Shown: positions 38,147-49,078, counted from the first letter of the stretch. The stretch is 58,467 bases of DNA from Pontibacillus halophilus JSM 076056 = DSM 19796 (GCF_000425205.1 NZ_AULI01000019.1:1-58467), one strand, 5' to 3'. Notes: generated from the letters alone by a model not told the origin. Numbers and translations: made by a program.

Positions 38147-39883
38147 TTAACGCATTATCGCAGGAAAGAGTACCTCTTTCTTCTTCACGTGGACAATTCC
38201 CTTCGGCGTGATTCGTATATAAGGAAGATGAGTAGAGGATAGGAACAGTAGCGTGTACACTGGGTCGCTATACGAATAGCCGTGTTGCGCCAATTGCTCT
38301 TTCAGCTCCGATTCTTTCTTCATAAGAACTTCGAAACTAAAATCTGACATCATACCTCCAATCGGCAATGGAAGTTCGTACACAATTTCACCCTCATGGG
38401 CTAGTACAATGCCACCTCCGAGTTCCTTCATTCGCTGGAACGCCAGTAACATATCCGACCTTTTCTTTCCGATAAAGATAAAATCCCCTGTATTGCTATA
38501 GGAGCTAACAAGTCCCCCAAGCGTGTCTGTAAACCCTTTAATCATCGTATTGACTTTCCAACGTCCATCTCGATTTAACAACATAATGAACGCTTCATCT
38601 GTCATCATCGACTGACCTTCGTCGTACTCGGTCGTAATCGCATATGGCTTCATCAATACATTGTTCATTAACTCAAGTCCCATTGGGATAGAGAATGTTA
38701 AGTCCTCTTCGCTCACATCCCATTGGAGGTTGAGAGGAGCTAGGCCGTAGGAATCCCAATCCATCGAACTTTCTTCTTGAACTACTTTATCATCCTTCAC
38801 AACCCACTGCCCTTTAGCCATGACCGAGTGAGGTGTTGGGTGATCCTTAGCTGAAAGGAAGTTCAGATGTGCGACTCGTCCAGGTCCAATGCTTCCAAGC
38901 AAATGGTCGAGCGTAAAGTGACGGGCTACATTGTACGTAGCCATGGCGTAGGCGTCTTCAATAGGTACACCGCCTTCAATCGCCTTCTTTATACATACAT
39001 TCATCAATCCATCACGATAGAAGGAAGGGGTTGAGCCATCCGTTGTTAGTAGGAGTCGGTCGTAGGACTGAAGGTTGTACGCCTTTAATTCTTCTAGCAG
39101 CTTCGGTAAGTCTGGTCGTATGGAAGAATGCCGAAGCGCCACTGTGTACCCGAGGCGAAGGCGTTCATAGACTTCCTGCCCTGTCATCGCTTCATGGTCT
39201 CCATCCGTGCCAAGCAGCTTCATTTTCGTGAGGGTGCGTTCTGACGCGCCTGGGAAATGGCCTTCAATCTGCTTTCGAACGACTTTCGCTTCCTGCATCC
39301 ATTTCAACGCACGATCATCGTCTTTGAGAATGTCTGGCCAGGATGTCAGTTCACCGCCTTGGACAACGTACGGGTGGTTAAGCCAACTGAGTATAGTTCG
39401 TTCATTAAAGTAAGGTTCAGCATTCTGCAAGTGGGATTGACTATCGAAACGGCACCACCAATAGAGAGAGAACGGTGTTTCATTCACAGCTTCAATCAAG
39501 GAAAACGCTTTCTTTCTCTCTGTTAAAAAAAGCAAACTAATGTTGTCGTTTACTGTTGAAGTTGTTCCAGTTCTAGATGCATATTGCTGAAGACTGTGGG
39601 GATTATATAACTGAAATGGGTGGGCGTGAGGTTCTATATATCCAGGTACGATGTAGCTTTCGCTGCAGTCCATATATGTGGTTCCTTCATCATACTTAGG
39701 CAGCTTTTCACCAACGTACACGATGCGATCTTCATAGATCCAAATGTTTTCTGTTAGCCATTGTTTTAAGAAGACGTTTAAGTAGGTCGCATTTGTCAGA
39801 ACATAGGTTGGAGCCACATCGCCATCGAGGACAGCGGTATGCTCGCGTAGTTTACGATTTCGCCATGGATAGTGGTAGCTCAT
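38147..39883 (-). CDS. yerA: adenine deaminase-like amidohydrolase YerA
   Basis: The 578-residue protein belongs to the amidohydrolase superfamily: metal-site HxH at H86/H88 in GYIEPHAHPF, the conserved LTTDGSTPSFYRDG and AMATYNVARHFTLDHLLGSI. It resembles adenine deaminase (AdeC), as YerA of B. subtilis does. That it deaminates adenine is not established for YerA. Its place beside purD is conserved. Confidence 0.88.
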   Translation of the reverse strand: MSYHYPWRNRKLREHTAVLDGDVAPTYVLTNATYLNVFLKQWLTENIWIYEDRIVYVGEKLPKYDEGTTYMDCSESYIVPGYIEPHAHPFQLYNPHSLQQYASRTGTTSTVNDNISLLFLTERKKAFSLIEAVNETPFSLYWWCRFDSQSHLQNAEPYFNERTILSWLNHPYVVQGGELTSWPDILKDDDRALKWMQEAKVVRKQIEGHFPGASERTLTKMKLLGTDGDHEAMTGQEVYERLRLGYTVALRHSSIRPDLPKLLEELKAYNLQSYDRLLLTTDGSTPSFYRDGLMNVCIKKAIEGGVPIEDAYAMATYNVARHFTLDHLLGSIGPGRVAHLNFLSAKDHPTPHSVMAKGQWVVKDDKVVQEESSMDWDSYGLAPLNLQWDVSEEDLTFSIPMGLELMNNVLMKPYAITTEYDEGQSMMTDEAFIMLLNRDGRWKVNTMIKGFTDTLGGLVSSYSNTGDFIFIGKKRSDMLLAFQRMKELGGGIVLAHEGEIVYELPLPIGGMMSDFSFEVLMKKESELKEQLAQHGYSYSDPVYTLLFLSSTHLPYIRITPKGIVHVKKKEVLFPAIMR

Positions 39884-39967
39884 CTGGCTAACCTCCCTAG
39901 TGGATTTTCTATTATCGTAACATATCCATTAATTTACTTCACTAACGTATGAAGGGATTGAAGAAAA

Positions 39968-40219
39968 ATGATACGTCCGAATATCGGTTTACTGAATGCC
40001 ATGCTCCGCATCATGTTCGGCTTTACCCTCCTCTCCTTAACAACGGCTCGTCTTACACGCAGACCTTGGAGAAGAAGCTATTGGATGATGGCCATGATCG
40101 CGTCCATGAAGATTGCCTCAGGGATTGTCCGCTACTGCCCATTCACAGCGATGATGGATGCACGCGTTGACGATGAAGAAGAATTCGATTTCGAAGAGAC
40201 GACATTTAACCCATCTTAG
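39968..40219 (+). CDS. DUF2892 (YgaP-like) small membrane protein
   Basis: The 83-residue protein starts MIRPNIGLLNAMLRIMFGF and continues with a second hydrophobic part (WMMAMIASMKIASGIVRYCP), the pattern of DUF2892 inner-membrane domains, followed by an acidic tail (DDEEEFDFEE). Function unknown. Divergent from yerA; the ribosome binding site (AAGGGATTG) is mediocre. Confidence 0.8.
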   Translation: MIRPNIGLLNAMLRIMFGFTLLSLTTARLTRRPWRRSYWMMAMIASMKIASGIVRYCPFTAMMDARVDDEEEFDFEETTFNPS

Positions 40220-40223
40220 TGTA

Positions 40224-40262
40224 CAAAAGAAGACCTCGCTCTTGCAGCCAGGTCTTTCTTTT
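40224..40262 (+). terminator. terminator after the DUF2892 gene
   Basis: AAAGAAGACCT and AGGTCTTTC pair with one bulge across a 13-base loop, followed by TTTT. Confidence 0.55.
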
Positions 40263-40290
40263 ATCACCTTATGAAGAAAGGAGAATGAGT

Positions 40291-40395
40291 ATGAACATTT
40301 GGGAATATATGACCGATATGACATTTGTCTTTGCATTGGTTATTGGAAGCATCGTCGCCATTGTGTTCCTATTTATTCAAAAGCGGAAGCCTTGA
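40291..40395 (+). CDS. EYxxD-motif small membrane protein
   Basis: A 34-codon ORF with AAAGGAG seven bases before its ATG. It begins MNIWEYMTDMTF, containing the EYxxD motif of a named family of tiny Bacillales membrane proteins, then one hydrophobic helix (VFALVIGSIVAIVFLFI) and a basic end QKRKP. Function unknown. It converges on purD and overlaps its 3' end by 23 bases; the last five codons lie in a short copy of the AAAAGCGGAAGC repeat. Confidence 0.75.
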   Translation: MNIWEYMTDMTFVFALVIGSIVAIVFLFIQKRKP

Positions 40396-41638
40396 GGGCT
40401 CTAGCTCCAATATCAGTGCGATAGTGAAAACGGTCCCGGAATGAAGCTGAGTCGAGATGGCGATACACGTTGGCGCGCGCTTCTTGTAACGACTTTGCTA
40501 CCGAACCAACGAGCAGAACACGTCCTCCGTCTGACATGTACCGATTAATCATTCGCTTCGTTGCTGCATGAATAAGAAACGTATCCTCAGTAAACAGGGC
40601 TGGAATTTCTATGTCTTTCTCGTATGGACCTGGATACCCTTTCGCCGCAACAACGACTCCCATGCATGTTGCATCTTTCCATGCAAGAGTGAGTGGTTGC
40701 TTTCGTTCAACATGATCGAGAACCGTTACAAGGTCTGTCTCAAGTAACGGCAGAAGCACCTGCGTTTCAGGGTCACCGAAGCGGGCGTTGAATTCAATCA
40801 CTTTCACGCCATCACGGGTTACGATTAACCCCGCATAGAGTACCCCTTTAAATGGATGACCTTCCTGCTCCATTTTCTCTGCCATCGGTTGGACAACTCC
40901 CTGGAGTGCAGCCTGTATATCGTCTACTGATAAATGCGGCACTGGTGCATAGGCACCCATACCTCCTGTGTTCGGTCCTTCATCGCCGTCGAACACACGC
41001 TTATGATCTTGAGCCGGTAAGAGAGGGTAGACCGCACTGCCGTTCACAAATGCATGTAGAGAAAACTCCTCCCCTTCTAGAAACTCCTCGATTACTACGG
41101 ATTGCCCCGCTACCCCAAACCCATTGTTCAGAAGCATATCTTCAAGCACCGCTTTTCCTTGATCAAACGTTTGAACAATTACGACACCCTTGCCTGCCGC
41201 AAGCCCATCAGCCTTGATGACAATGGGGAGCGGTTGCTTCTGTAAGTAAGACACTGCTTCTTCGTAATCATCGAAGGCTTCATAAGAAGCGGACGGAATG
41301 CCCGCTTCTTTCATGAGCTGCTTGGCATAGGCTTTACTTCCTTCGATTCTCGCAGCCGCTTCTGTTGGACCGAAAATCTTCAAACCTTCTCGTTCGAAAG
41401 CATCGACGATTCCGTCCATGAGAGGTTGTTCCGGACCGACAAATGTCCAGTCGATTCCGTTCTCTTTCACAAACTCTATAAGCCCATCAATATCTCGTTC
41501 CATAATCGGAACAGGCATCCCTTCTACCATACCTTCATTTCCTGGAGCCACATACACCGTCATTACATCGTCACTTTCCGCAAACTTCTGAACAAGGCTA
41601 TGCTCACGACCACCTCGTCCGATGACCAACACGTTCAT
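40373..41638 (-). CDS. purD: phosphoribosylamine-glycine ligase
   Basis: The 421-residue ATP-grasp enzyme converts phosphoribosylamine to glycinamide ribonucleotide. Markers: VIGRGGREHSLVQKF, GPEQPLMDGIVDAF, ADGLAAGKGVVIV, HKRVFDGDEGPNTGGMGAY and NARFGDPETQVLLP. The ATG at 41638 has GGAGG seven bases upstream. Last gene of the pur operon. Its final residues (GARALKASAFE) are encoded by a short repeat copy, so the C-terminus differs in origin from the rest. Confidence 0.96.
   Translation of the reverse strand: MNVLVIGRGGREHSLVQKFAESDDVMTVYVAPGNEGMVEGMPVPIMERDIDGLIEFVKENGIDWTFVGPEQPLMDGIVDAFEREGLKIFGPTEAAARIEGSKAYAKQLMKEAGIPSASYEAFDDYEEAVSYLQKQPLPIVIKADGLAAGKGVVIVQTFDQGKAVLEDMLLNNGFGVAGQSVVIEEFLEGEEFSLHAFVNGSAVYPLLPAQDHKRVFDGDEGPNTGGMGAYAPVPHLSVDDIQAALQGVVQPMAEKMEQEGHPFKGVLYAGLIVTRDGVKVIEFNARFGDPETQVLLPLLETDLVTVLDHVERKQPLTLAWKDATCMGVVVAAKGYPGPYEKDIEIPALFTEDTFLIHAATKRMINRYMSDGGRVLLVGSVAKSLQEARANVYRHLDSASFRDRFHYRTDIGARALKASAFE
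40378..40409. repeat. minimal copy of the AAAAGCGGAAGC...AGCT repeat
   Basis: AAAAGCGGAAGC followed by CTTGAGGGCTCTAGCTCC has both end motifs of the 122-bp repeats at 35985-36472 with nearly all of the middle deleted. The inner GAAGCC and GGGCTC still form a small hairpin. It lies across the convergent 3' ends of purD and the EYxxD ORF. Confidence 0.65.
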
Positions 41639-41661
41639 CCCCACTCCTCCTTCTGCACGAC

Positions 41662-43200
41662 TTAGTGTTTAAAATGCCTCATACCCGTAAACACCATGGC
41701 AATGCCATGTTTATTGCAAGCATCAATCGAATCTTGATCGCGCTTAGACCCGCCTGGTTGGATAATTGCTGTTACCCCTGATTCGGCTGCATCTTCCACC
41801 GTATCTGGCATTGGGAAGAAGGCATCACTCGCCATAATCGCTCCATGTGCTTTTCCACCTGCTTGTTCAAAAGCAATCTTCGCAGCACCTACACGGTTCA
41901 TTTGTCCGGCACCCACTCCAATGGTTTGACTGTCTTTCGCCACAACAATTGCGTTCGATTTCACATGCTTCACGACTTTCCAGCCAAATTTCAAGTCTGC
42001 CCATTCCGCTTCTGTCGGCTCACGGTCTGTGGCAACAGAAACGTCCACACCTTCAAAGGTGCCTTGGTCCACATCTTGAACGAGCAGGCCGCCTGCAACG
42101 TGTGTGACTTTCTTCTCGTTATGTGCCGGCTGGTTCATATCCACAGTTAAGAGGCGTAAATTCTTCTTCGTTGTAAGAATGTCGATGGCCTCTTGAGAGA
42201 AGGACGGGGCAATAATAATCTCTAAGAAGATATCCTTCATCTTCTCAGCTGTAGCAGCATCGACCTCTTCATTCACTGCTACAATCCCTCCAAAGATGGA
42301 AACGGGGTCTGCTTCATAGGCACGTTCGTACGCTTCAACTAACGAGTCACCTGTCCCAACGCCGCAAGGATTCATGTGCTTCACTGCGACAGCCGTCGGT
42401 CCATTAAAGTCGAGCACAATTTCAAGAGCAGCATTCGCATCTTGAATGTTGTTGTAGGAAAGCTCTTTCCCGTTCAACTGCTCTGCTTTCGCAAGTGACA
42501 CCCCTTTAAAGAGTGGATCACGGTAGAAGGCCGCTTTTTGGTGTGGGTTCTCACCGTAACGAAGGCTTTGCACTTGTTCATACGTGCGTGTATACGTTGG
42601 AGGAGTTTCAAGCTCTAGTTGCTCCGCCATGTAAGTTGAAATGTATGTATCGTAGCTTGCCGTGTGGGCGAACACTTTGTAAGCGAGATTTCTACGTACT
42701 TCCATGGGTACGTGTCCTTGTTCAAGATAAGAAATAATCGTAGTGTAATCTTCAGGGTCTACAACTGGAAGCACATCACGAAAGTTCTTAGCTGCGGAAC
42801 GAAGCATCGTTGGCCCACCGATATCAATGTTTTCAATCGCTTCCTCCTCTGTTACGCCTGGCTTCGTAACCGTGCTCTTGAACGGATACAAGTTGACGAC
42901 AACAAGGTCAATCGTTCCGATGTTTAGCTCGCCTAGTTGCTCCATATGAGAATCATCGTCACGCTTCGCTAAGAGACCTGCATGAACGTTAGGGTGAAGC
43001 GTTTTAACACGTCCTTCTAGAATCTCTGGAAACTCGGTCACCGCTGAAATGGAGTGCACGTTTACAGCAGCTTGTTCTAACGCATGCTTTGTACCACCTG
43101 TTGAAATCACTTCATACCCTAATCGGCATAGATCCTGGGCAAAATCGATAATTCCTTCTTTATTTGAAACGCTAATAAGTGCACGCTTTTTCTCTGTCAT
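41662..43200 (-). CDS. purH: AICAR transformylase / IMP cyclohydrolase
   Basis: The 512-residue bifunctional enzyme has the N-terminal IMP cyclohydrolase (RALISVSNKEGIIDFA, ISTGGTKHAL, HPNVHAGLLA) and the C-terminal AICAR transformylase (YGENPHQKAAFYRD, AVKHMNPCGVGTG, SDAFFPMPDTVEDAA). It carries out the last two steps to IMP. GGGGAGTAACAACA precedes the ATG. Follows purN after 5 bases. Confidence 0.97.
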   Translation of the reverse strand: MTEKKRALISVSNKEGIIDFAQDLCRLGYEVISTGGTKHALEQAAVNVHSISAVTEFPEILEGRVKTLHPNVHAGLLAKRDDDSHMEQLGELNIGTIDLVVVNLYPFKSTVTKPGVTEEEAIENIDIGGPTMLRSAAKNFRDVLPVVDPEDYTTIISYLEQGHVPMEVRRNLAYKVFAHTASYDTYISTYMAEQLELETPPTYTRTYEQVQSLRYGENPHQKAAFYRDPLFKGVSLAKAEQLNGKELSYNNIQDANAALEIVLDFNGPTAVAVKHMNPCGVGTGDSLVEAYERAYEADPVSIFGGIVAVNEEVDAATAEKMKDIFLEIIIAPSFSQEAIDILTTKKNLRLLTVDMNQPAHNEKKVTHVAGGLLVQDVDQGTFEGVDVSVATDREPTEAEWADLKFGWKVVKHVKSNAIVVAKDSQTIGVGAGQMNRVGAAKIAFEQAGGKAHGAIMASDAFFPMPDTVEDAAESGVTAIIQPGGSKRDQDSIDACNKHGIAMVFTGMRHFKH

Positions 43201-43205
43201 TGTTG

Positions 43206-43775
43206 TTACTCCCCTTTTACTAAAGTTTGAATTACAGCCGGGTATAAATCATGTTCAATGGCCTGAATCTTCGCTGTTAAGGAGGCATGAGTTTCTTCCA
43301 CTTCTACTGAAACACGACGCTGTTCAATAATCGGACCTGTGTCCATACCCGCGTCTACGTAGTGAACCGTGACACCCGTCTCTGACACTCCGGCAGCTAA
43401 CGCCTGACCAACCGCATCTTTACCCTTAAACTGTGGCAAATAGGAAGGGTGAAGATTGATTATCCGCCCTTCATAGGCTCGCAGTAACGTCTCTCCAATG
43501 AGACGCATATAACCAGCCAACACCACCCAATCCACCTCAAAATGGCGAAGGCTAGCTAGAATCTCAGCTTCATATTCCGCCTTACTCTCATAGTTCTTCG
43601 CTTGAAACACAAAGACGGGAATTTGACCCTCCGTTGCCTTCTCTACAATAGGAGCATCGGGCTTATCACTCACGACGAGGCCAATCTTGGCAGTGATTTC
43701 ACCCTTGTTCACTGCTTTAAAGATAGCATCGAAATTCGTACCACGTCCGGATCCAAATACCGCAATTGTACTCAT
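43206..43775 (-). CDS. purN: phosphoribosylglycinamide formyltransferase
   Basis: The 189-residue enzyme uses 10-formyl-THF to formylate GAR. Motifs: IAVFGSGRGTNFDAIF, VLAGYMRLIGETLL, INLHPSYLPQFKGKDA, GVTVHYVDAGMDTGPII with catalytic Asn/His/Asp. The ATG at 43775 overlaps the purM stop (ATGA); an in-frame GTG at 43781 is possible. Confidence 0.95.
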   Translation of the reverse strand: MSTIAVFGSGRGTNFDAIFKAVNKGEITAKIGLVVSDKPDAPIVEKATEGQIPVFVFQAKNYESKAEYEAEILASLRHFEVDWVVLAGYMRLIGETLLRAYEGRIINLHPSYLPQFKGKDAVGQALAAGVSETGVTVHYVDAGMDTGPIIEQRRVSVEVEETHASLTAKIQAIEHDLYPAVIQTLVKGE

Positions 43776-44797
43776 GTCCACGCCACTCCACGTTCGCCTG
43801 AAGTCACCTTGCCAATGACATAGCTCGGTTCACCAATGGAATAAAGCGACTTCTGCACATCCTCAACCACGTCTGGCATAAGTGCAAGTACCATGCCAAT
43901 CCCCATATTAAAGGTGCTGTACAAATCCTGTTCCCTCGTACTTGTTCGCTCCATGAAGAAGCGATACACATCTGGTATCGGGAAACTCCCTTCACTAAGC
44001 TGAGCTCTCATCCCTTGTGGCAACATACGAGGCAAATTCTCTTCAAATCCACCACCCGTAATATGGGCAATGCCTTTTATCGTAGTTTGTTGCTTAACGT
44101 GCGTGACCGCTTTCCCGTAAAGTCGTGTAGGTTCTAACAAAGCTTCCCCAAGACCATCCGGAAAGCGTCCATATGATTCATGTAGGTCAAGTCCTAGGTC
44201 GCTCACCCATTTACGTACGAGGGAGAAGCCGTTTGAATGAAAGCCGGATGAAGGCAAGCCTAAGAGAACATCTCCCGCTGCAATCGATTCGCCTGTAATA
44301 ATACCATGTTTTTCCGTTATTCCAACAGCGAAACCGGCTACATCGTAGTCGCCGTGCCGATACATGCCTGGCATCTCCGCTGTCTCGCCCCCCAATAGGG
44401 CACATCCCGCTTCGACACAGGCAGAGGCAATACCCGATACAATCTGCTCCACCCGTTCAGGAGACAGTGTGCCTGTTGCAATATAATCAAGGAAAAAGAG
44501 GGGATCGGCCCCTTCTGAAAGAATATCGTTCACACACATGGCAACAAGGTCCTGACCAATTGTGTCATGACGGTTCAATTCGATAGCAATTTTAAGCTTC
44601 GTCCCGACTCCGTCTGTACTGGAAACAAGAACAGGCTGCTCGTACGACAAATTCGAGAGGTCAAATAAGCCTCCGAACTGACCAATCCCGCCTAGCACTT
44701 CATTTCTTGTCGTCCGTGCTACATGCCCCTTTATCCGTTCGACCGCATCGTAGCCTGATTCCACATCCACGCCGGCTTCTTTGTACAAATCTCTCAT
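43772..44797 (-). CDS. purM: phosphoribosylformylglycinamidine cyclo-ligase
   Basis: The 341-residue AIR synthetase shows YKEAGVDVESGYDAVERIK, LVSSTDGVGTKLKIA, GETAEMPGMYRHGDYDVAGF and AHITGGGFEENLPRM. It closes the imidazole ring of FGAM to AIR using ATP. GGAGGAGAAGG lies directly before the ATG. Overlaps purN; 12 bases after purF. Confidence 0.97.
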   Translation of the reverse strand: MRDLYKEAGVDVESGYDAVERIKGHVARTTRNEVLGGIGQFGGLFDLSNLSYEQPVLVSSTDGVGTKLKIAIELNRHDTIGQDLVAMCVNDILSEGADPLFFLDYIATGTLSPERVEQIVSGIASACVEAGCALLGGETAEMPGMYRHGDYDVAGFAVGITEKHGIITGESIAAGDVLLGLPSSGFHSNGFSLVRKWVSDLGLDLHESYGRFPDGLGEALLEPTRLYGKAVTHVKQQTTIKGIAHITGGGFEENLPRMLPQGMRAQLSEGSFPIPDVYRFFMERTSTREQDLYSTFNMGIGMVLALMPDVVEDVQKSLYSIGEPSYVIGKVTSGERGVAWT

Positions 44798-44809
44798 CCT
44801 TCTCCTCCT

Positions 44810-46222
44810 CTATACTTTCTCATATGGGTGCGCGGACTCCTCATACACCTCGGTAGGATAGTTTCCGGTAAAGCACGCCATACATTGACCATGCAAGAAC
44901 GAACCATCGTCATTTCCGATGGCCTCGCTTAATCCGCTAGGTGACAAGAACGTTAGACTATCTGCTCCTATGGCATCACGCATTTCGTCAACTGAAAGCG
45001 TAGCCGCGATAAGCTCCGATTTATTCGATGTATCAATTCCGTAATAGCAAGGGTGTGCAATGGGAGGAGATGCGATTCGGACGTGCACCTCTTTCGCCCC
45101 CGCTTCCTTCAACATACGCACAATCCGCCGGCTCGTTGTTCCTCTTACGATCGAGTCATCTACCATAACCACTCGCTTCCCGTCTACAATGCCACGAACT
45201 GCAGACAGCTTCATCTTCACACCTTGCTCCCGTAGTTCTTGTGAAGGCTGAATGAATGTACGCCCGACGTAGCGATTCTTAATGAGACCGAGTTCATACG
45301 GCAGCCCCGCTCGTTCGGCATACCCGATTGCGGCGGAGATGCTCGAATCCGGCACACCTGTGACAACATCAGCTTCAATTGGCGCTTCCTCTGCCAGCTT
45401 CATGCCCATTTGCTTACGTGCACTGTGGACATTTATCCCGTCTAGATTGCTATCAGGTCTAGAAAGATAGACATATTCCATCGAGCAAAGTGTCCGTTTA
45501 ATCGGTACAGAGAATTTTTCCGATTGGAACCCTGATTGAGATACCGTAATCAATTCACCTGGTTTCACCTCGCGTACGTACTCCGCCCCCATCACATCGA
45601 ATGCACACGTTTCAGATGAGAAGATATACGACTCACCTAGTCGCCCAATGGACAATGGACGCAATCCTTTCGGGTCTAAAGCTACATATAGAGCGTCTTC
45701 TGTCAGGATGACGAAACTGTATGCCCCTTTAACCATCGAAAGTGCCTGCTTAATTCGGTCTTTTAGCGGGAGCGCTCCGCCGCGCTTAATAAGATGAGCG
45801 AGCACCTCTGTGTCAGACGTCGTCTGCAGAATGCTTCCTTGGGCTTCTAGTTGGCGCTTTAACAGAAAGGCATTCACGAGGTTGCCGTTATGTGCGAGTG
45901 CCAAGTCTCCCGTCTGAGACTTGAATAATAGAGGTTGCACATTCTCATAGCCTCCGCCCCCTTGCGTGGCATAGCGGACGTGGCCAATCGAATTCGTTCC
46001 ACTTAGTCTTGAGAAATCGTTCTCGTGAAACACTTCCGCAATCAGGCCAAGACCCTTTTCCCCATGGAGTTTGCGCCCATCGCTCGTCACAATGCCTGCG
46101 CCCTCTTGCCCACGATGTTGTAAGGCATGCAATCCATAATACGTCAGCTGAGCCGCTTCTTCATGCCCCCAAACTGCGAACACACCACATTCTTCATTTA
46201 GCCCTCGGATTTCATTAAGCAT
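44810..46222 (-). CDS. purF: amidophosphoribosyltransferase
   Basis: The 470-residue enzyme starts with an 11-residue propeptide ([11 protein letters not shown]) before the N-terminal nucleophile C12 ([11 protein letters not shown]), as in B. subtilis. The PRPP motif is [18 protein letters not shown]. The cysteines that would bind the 4Fe-4S cluster include those in [19 protein letters not shown] and [12 protein letters not shown]. It makes phosphoribosylamine from PRPP, the committed step. It overlaps the purL 3' end by 25 bases. Confidence 0.97.
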   Translation of the reverse strand: MLNEIRGLNEECGVFAVWGHEEAAQLTYYGLHALQHRGQEGAGIVTSDGRKLHGEKGLGLIAEVFHENDFSRLSGTNSIGHVRYATQGGGGYENVQPLLFKSQTGDLALAHNGNLVNAFLLKRQLEAQGSILQTTSDTEVLAHLIKRGGALPLKDRIKQALSMVKGAYSFVILTEDALYVALDPKGLRPLSIGRLGESYIFSSETCAFDVMGAEYVREVKPGELITVSQSGFQSEKFSVPIKRTLCSMEYVYLSRPDSNLDGINVHSARKQMGMKLAEEAPIEADVVTGVPDSSISAAIGYAERAGLPYELGLIKNRYVGRTFIQPSQELREQGVKMKLSAVRGIVDGKRVVMVDDSIVRGTTSRRIVRMLKEAGAKEVHVRIASPPIAHPCYYGIDTSNKSELIAATLSVDEMRDAIGADSLTFLSPSGLSEAIGNDDGSFLHGQCMACFTGNYPTEVYEESAHPYEKV

Positions 46223-48411
46223 GGGATGGCTCCTTTCCAGGCTTCGTGTAGCGATGATACATTCTCATCTATTACAACACCACGACCGTCGCGGATACGA
46301 AAGCGCCCGTCATTCGTTACCTTTCCGATGTAACGGGCATCTCCCACCACTCGTTGGAACGCACTGCGATCTTCATCACGAACGGTCACTACGTAGCGAG
46401 ATTGCGTTTCACTGAACAATTCGTTCGTCAAATTTCCTTCAATTGTAACGTCACAGCCATGCTCGAATTGGAACAGCGACTCTGCAAGGGCAACAGCCAA
46501 TCCCCCCTCTGCAACATCATGGGCTGACTGAACCACCCCTTCACGAATCGCACTCAGAATCTCTTCCTGACGCTGTTGATCAATCGTTTGATCAAGACGT
46601 GGAGCCTTGCCAAAATAGCGATTTTGGAGCATCTTCTGTAGCTCACTACCTCCAAATTCAGCCTGTGCCTCTCCAATCACATAGATTGCGTCCCCCGCTT
46701 CTTTCGCATGCTGCGTCGTGATGTGCTCGATGTCTTCAATCAAGCCGACCATCCCAATCGTAGGCGTCGGATAAATGGACGAATCACCGCTTCCGTTGTA
46801 AAGCGATACATTCCCTGAAATTACAGGTACATGAAGCGCTTGGCACGCCTCCGCCATTCCAGCAACCGTCTGCTCCATCTCCCAGAACACTTCAGGCTTC
46901 TCAGGGTTTCCGAAGTTCAGGCAATTTGTTAGAGCAAGGGGCTCTGCCCCGCTGCACACCAAATTACGAGCGGCTTCTGAAACCGAAATGGCTCCTCCGT
47001 TCTTCGGATCGAGATGAATATAGCGAGAATTACAATCGGTCGTCATGCTAATCGCCTTATTGCTCCCTTTAATCCGAAGCACGGCCGCATCAGACCCAGC
47101 GTGTACGACCGTATTCGTTTGTACCATTGAATCGTACTGCTCATACACGGAAGCCTTGCTCGCAATCGTTGGCTGACGAAGCAACCCGTAAAGCGTTTGT
47201 GCGTAATCCTCCACTACAGGAACATAGGCTGCTTCCTCTTTCTGAATCCTTGGAGTAGACAGATGATGATAAATAGGGGCGTCATCTGTTAAGGAAGACA
47301 CCGGTACACGCGTGACGCATTCATCTCTGTGCCACAGTTCAAACACCGGTTCTGAAATTACTTCTCCAATCGCCACCGCTTCCAGGTCATACTTCTTGAA
47401 AATGTGTTGAATCTCAGCTTCACGACCCTTCTCGACTACGAGCAGCATCCGTTCCTGCGACTCAGAAAGCATCATTTCATAAGGCGTCATGTTCTCTTCT
47501 CGTTGTGGCACGAAATCCAAATTCATCGAGATCCCCGTACCAGCCTTACTTGCCATTTCACTCGCTGATGATGTGAGTCCGGCCGCCCCCATATCTTGCA
47601 TGCCAACTAGGGCATCACAGTGTATGGCTTCAAGACACGCTTCAATAAGCAGCTTCTCCATAAATGGATCGCCAACCTGCACAGACGGTCGCTTGCTTTC
47701 GGACTCGTCATTGAGCTCCTCGGAGGCAAAGGTCGCACCGTGAATGCCGTCTCTTCCTGTTGCTGCCCCAGCATACAACACGGTATTGCCAACACCATCC
47801 GCTACCCCTTTTTGAATCTCATCGTGGTTAATGAGTCCGACGCACATCGCGTTGACGATTGGATTCCCCTCATAGCACGAATCGAAATAGACTTCGCCCC
47901 CAACAGTCGGCACACCAATACAATTGCCATAACCACTTATGCCGTGGACAACTTCTCTGAACAAGTAGCGGACACGGTCTGATGTTAATTCACCGAAACG
48001 CAACGAATTTAATAACGCAATTGGACGGGCCCCCATGGAGAATACATCCCGCACAATGCCACCAACCCCAGTCGCAGCGCCTTGATAAGGTTCAACAGCA
48101 GAAGGGTGATTGTGGCTTTCCATCTTAAATACCAGAGCTTCATTGTCCCCAATATCAATAATTCCAGCCCCTTCTCCAGGACCTTGTAGGACGCGAGGAG
48201 CCTTTGTTGGGAACTGTTTCAATAAGGGGCGTGAACTCTTGTAGCTACAGTGCTCCGACCACATCACAGAATAAATCCCCGTTTCTGTGAAATTCGGACG
48301 ACGCCCAAGCGTCTTCACAATCCTTGCATACTCCTCTTCTTTCAACCCGAATTCTCGGTAAATGCCCTCATTAAAGATTGCATCAGGTGATGGCTCAAGC
48401 GTACGTAGCAT
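46198..48411 (-). CDS. purL: FGAM synthase, large subunit
   Basis: The 737-residue protein is the short, Gram-positive PurL, needing PurS and PurQ as partners. Motifs: [60 protein letters not shown] and [15 protein letters not shown]. It converts FGAR to FGAM with ATP and ammonia from PurQ. Its start overlaps the purQ 3' end by 17 bases. Confidence 0.97.
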   Translation of the reverse strand: MLRTLEPSPDAIFNEGIYREFGLKEEEYARIVKTLGRRPNFTETGIYSVMWSEHCSYKSSRPLLKQFPTKAPRVLQGPGEGAGIIDIGDNEALVFKMESHNHPSAVEPYQGAATGVGGIVRDVFSMGARPIALLNSLRFGELTSDRVRYLFREVVHGISGYGNCIGVPTVGGEVYFDSCYEGNPIVNAMCVGLINHDEIQKGVADGVGNTVLYAGAATGRDGIHGATFASEELNDESESKRPSVQVGDPFMEKLLIEACLEAIHCDALVGMQDMGAAGLTSSASEMASKAGTGISMNLDFVPQREENMTPYEMMLSESQERMLLVVEKGREAEIQHIFKKYDLEAVAIGEVISEPVFELWHRDECVTRVPVSSLTDDAPIYHHLSTPRIQKEEAAYVPVVEDYAQTLYGLLRQPTIASKASVYEQYDSMVQTNTVVHAGSDAAVLRIKGSNKAISMTTDCNSRYIHLDPKNGGAISVSEAARNLVCSGAEPLALTNCLNFGNPEKPEVFWEMEQTVAGMAEACQALHVPVISGNVSLYNGSGDSSIYPTPTIGMVGLIEDIEHITTQHAKEAGDAIYVIGEAQAEFGGSELQKMLQNRYFGKAPRLDQTIDQQRQEEILSAIREGVVQSAHDVAEGGLAVALAESLFQFEHGCDVTIEGNLTNELFSETQSRYVVTVRDEDRSAFQRVVGDARYIGKVTNDGRFRIRDGRGVVIDENVSSLHEAWKGAIPCLMKSEG

Positions 48412-49078
48412 AGCGTTCCCTCCCGTGTTGAATCATAGATTGAAAGAGTCGTCGTCCGTCTTCGCTACCAAGCAACTTCTCCATGGCACGCTCTGGATGG
48501 GGCATCATGCCAAGTACATTCCCTTCTTTGTTCACAATGCCAGCGATGTCATGAACGGAACCATTCGGATTCCCTTCATACGTAAATACGATTTGGTTAT
48601 GGGCTTGTAGCTGCTTTAACGTCTTCTCATCGCAATAATAATTCCCCTCGCCATGTGCAACCGGAAACTGAACACGTTCACCCCATTCATACATTTCCGT
48701 AAACAACGTGTCATTCCGAACCACCTTAATCTGTTGAGGTCGACAAATAAATGACTGATTCTCATTCCGAAGCATCGCACCTGGAAGCAGCCCACTCTCA
48801 AGCAAGATTTGAAATCCATTACAAATGCCTAGCACCGGCTTCCCTTTGCCTGCTTCTTCTTTAACAGCTGTAAGGATGGGGGACATAGCCGCAATGGCTC
48901 CTGAACGCAGATAGTCCCCGTAAGAGAAACCGCCAGGAAGTAAAATGCCATCATATCCGCTTAAATCTCGCTCCGTATGCCAAACGAATGTAGCCTCTTC
49001 TCCCATAATTGTAGAGACGGCCTCATGTAGGTCATGATCGCAATTCGAACCTGGGAATACAATGACCGCATACTTCAT
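48395..49078 (-). CDS. purQ: FGAM synthase, glutaminase subunit
   Basis: The 227-residue class I glutamine amidotransferase has [13 protein letters not shown], the nucleophile elbow [19 protein letters not shown] and the His/Glu pair in [10 protein letters not shown]. It supplies ammonia to PurL through PurS. The ATG overlaps the purS stop (ATGA). Confidence 0.97.
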   Translation of the reverse strand: MKYAVIVFPGSNCDHDLHEAVSTIMGEEATFVWHTERDLSGYDGILLPGGFSYGDYLRSGAIAAMSPILTAVKEEAGKGKPVLGICNGFQILLESGLLPGAMLRNENQSFICRPQQIKVVRNDTLFTEMYEWGERVQFPVAHGEGNYYCDEKTLKQLQAHNQIVFTYEGNPNGSVHDIAGIVNKEGNVLGMMPHPERAMEKLLGSEDGRRLFQSMIQHGRERYATYA

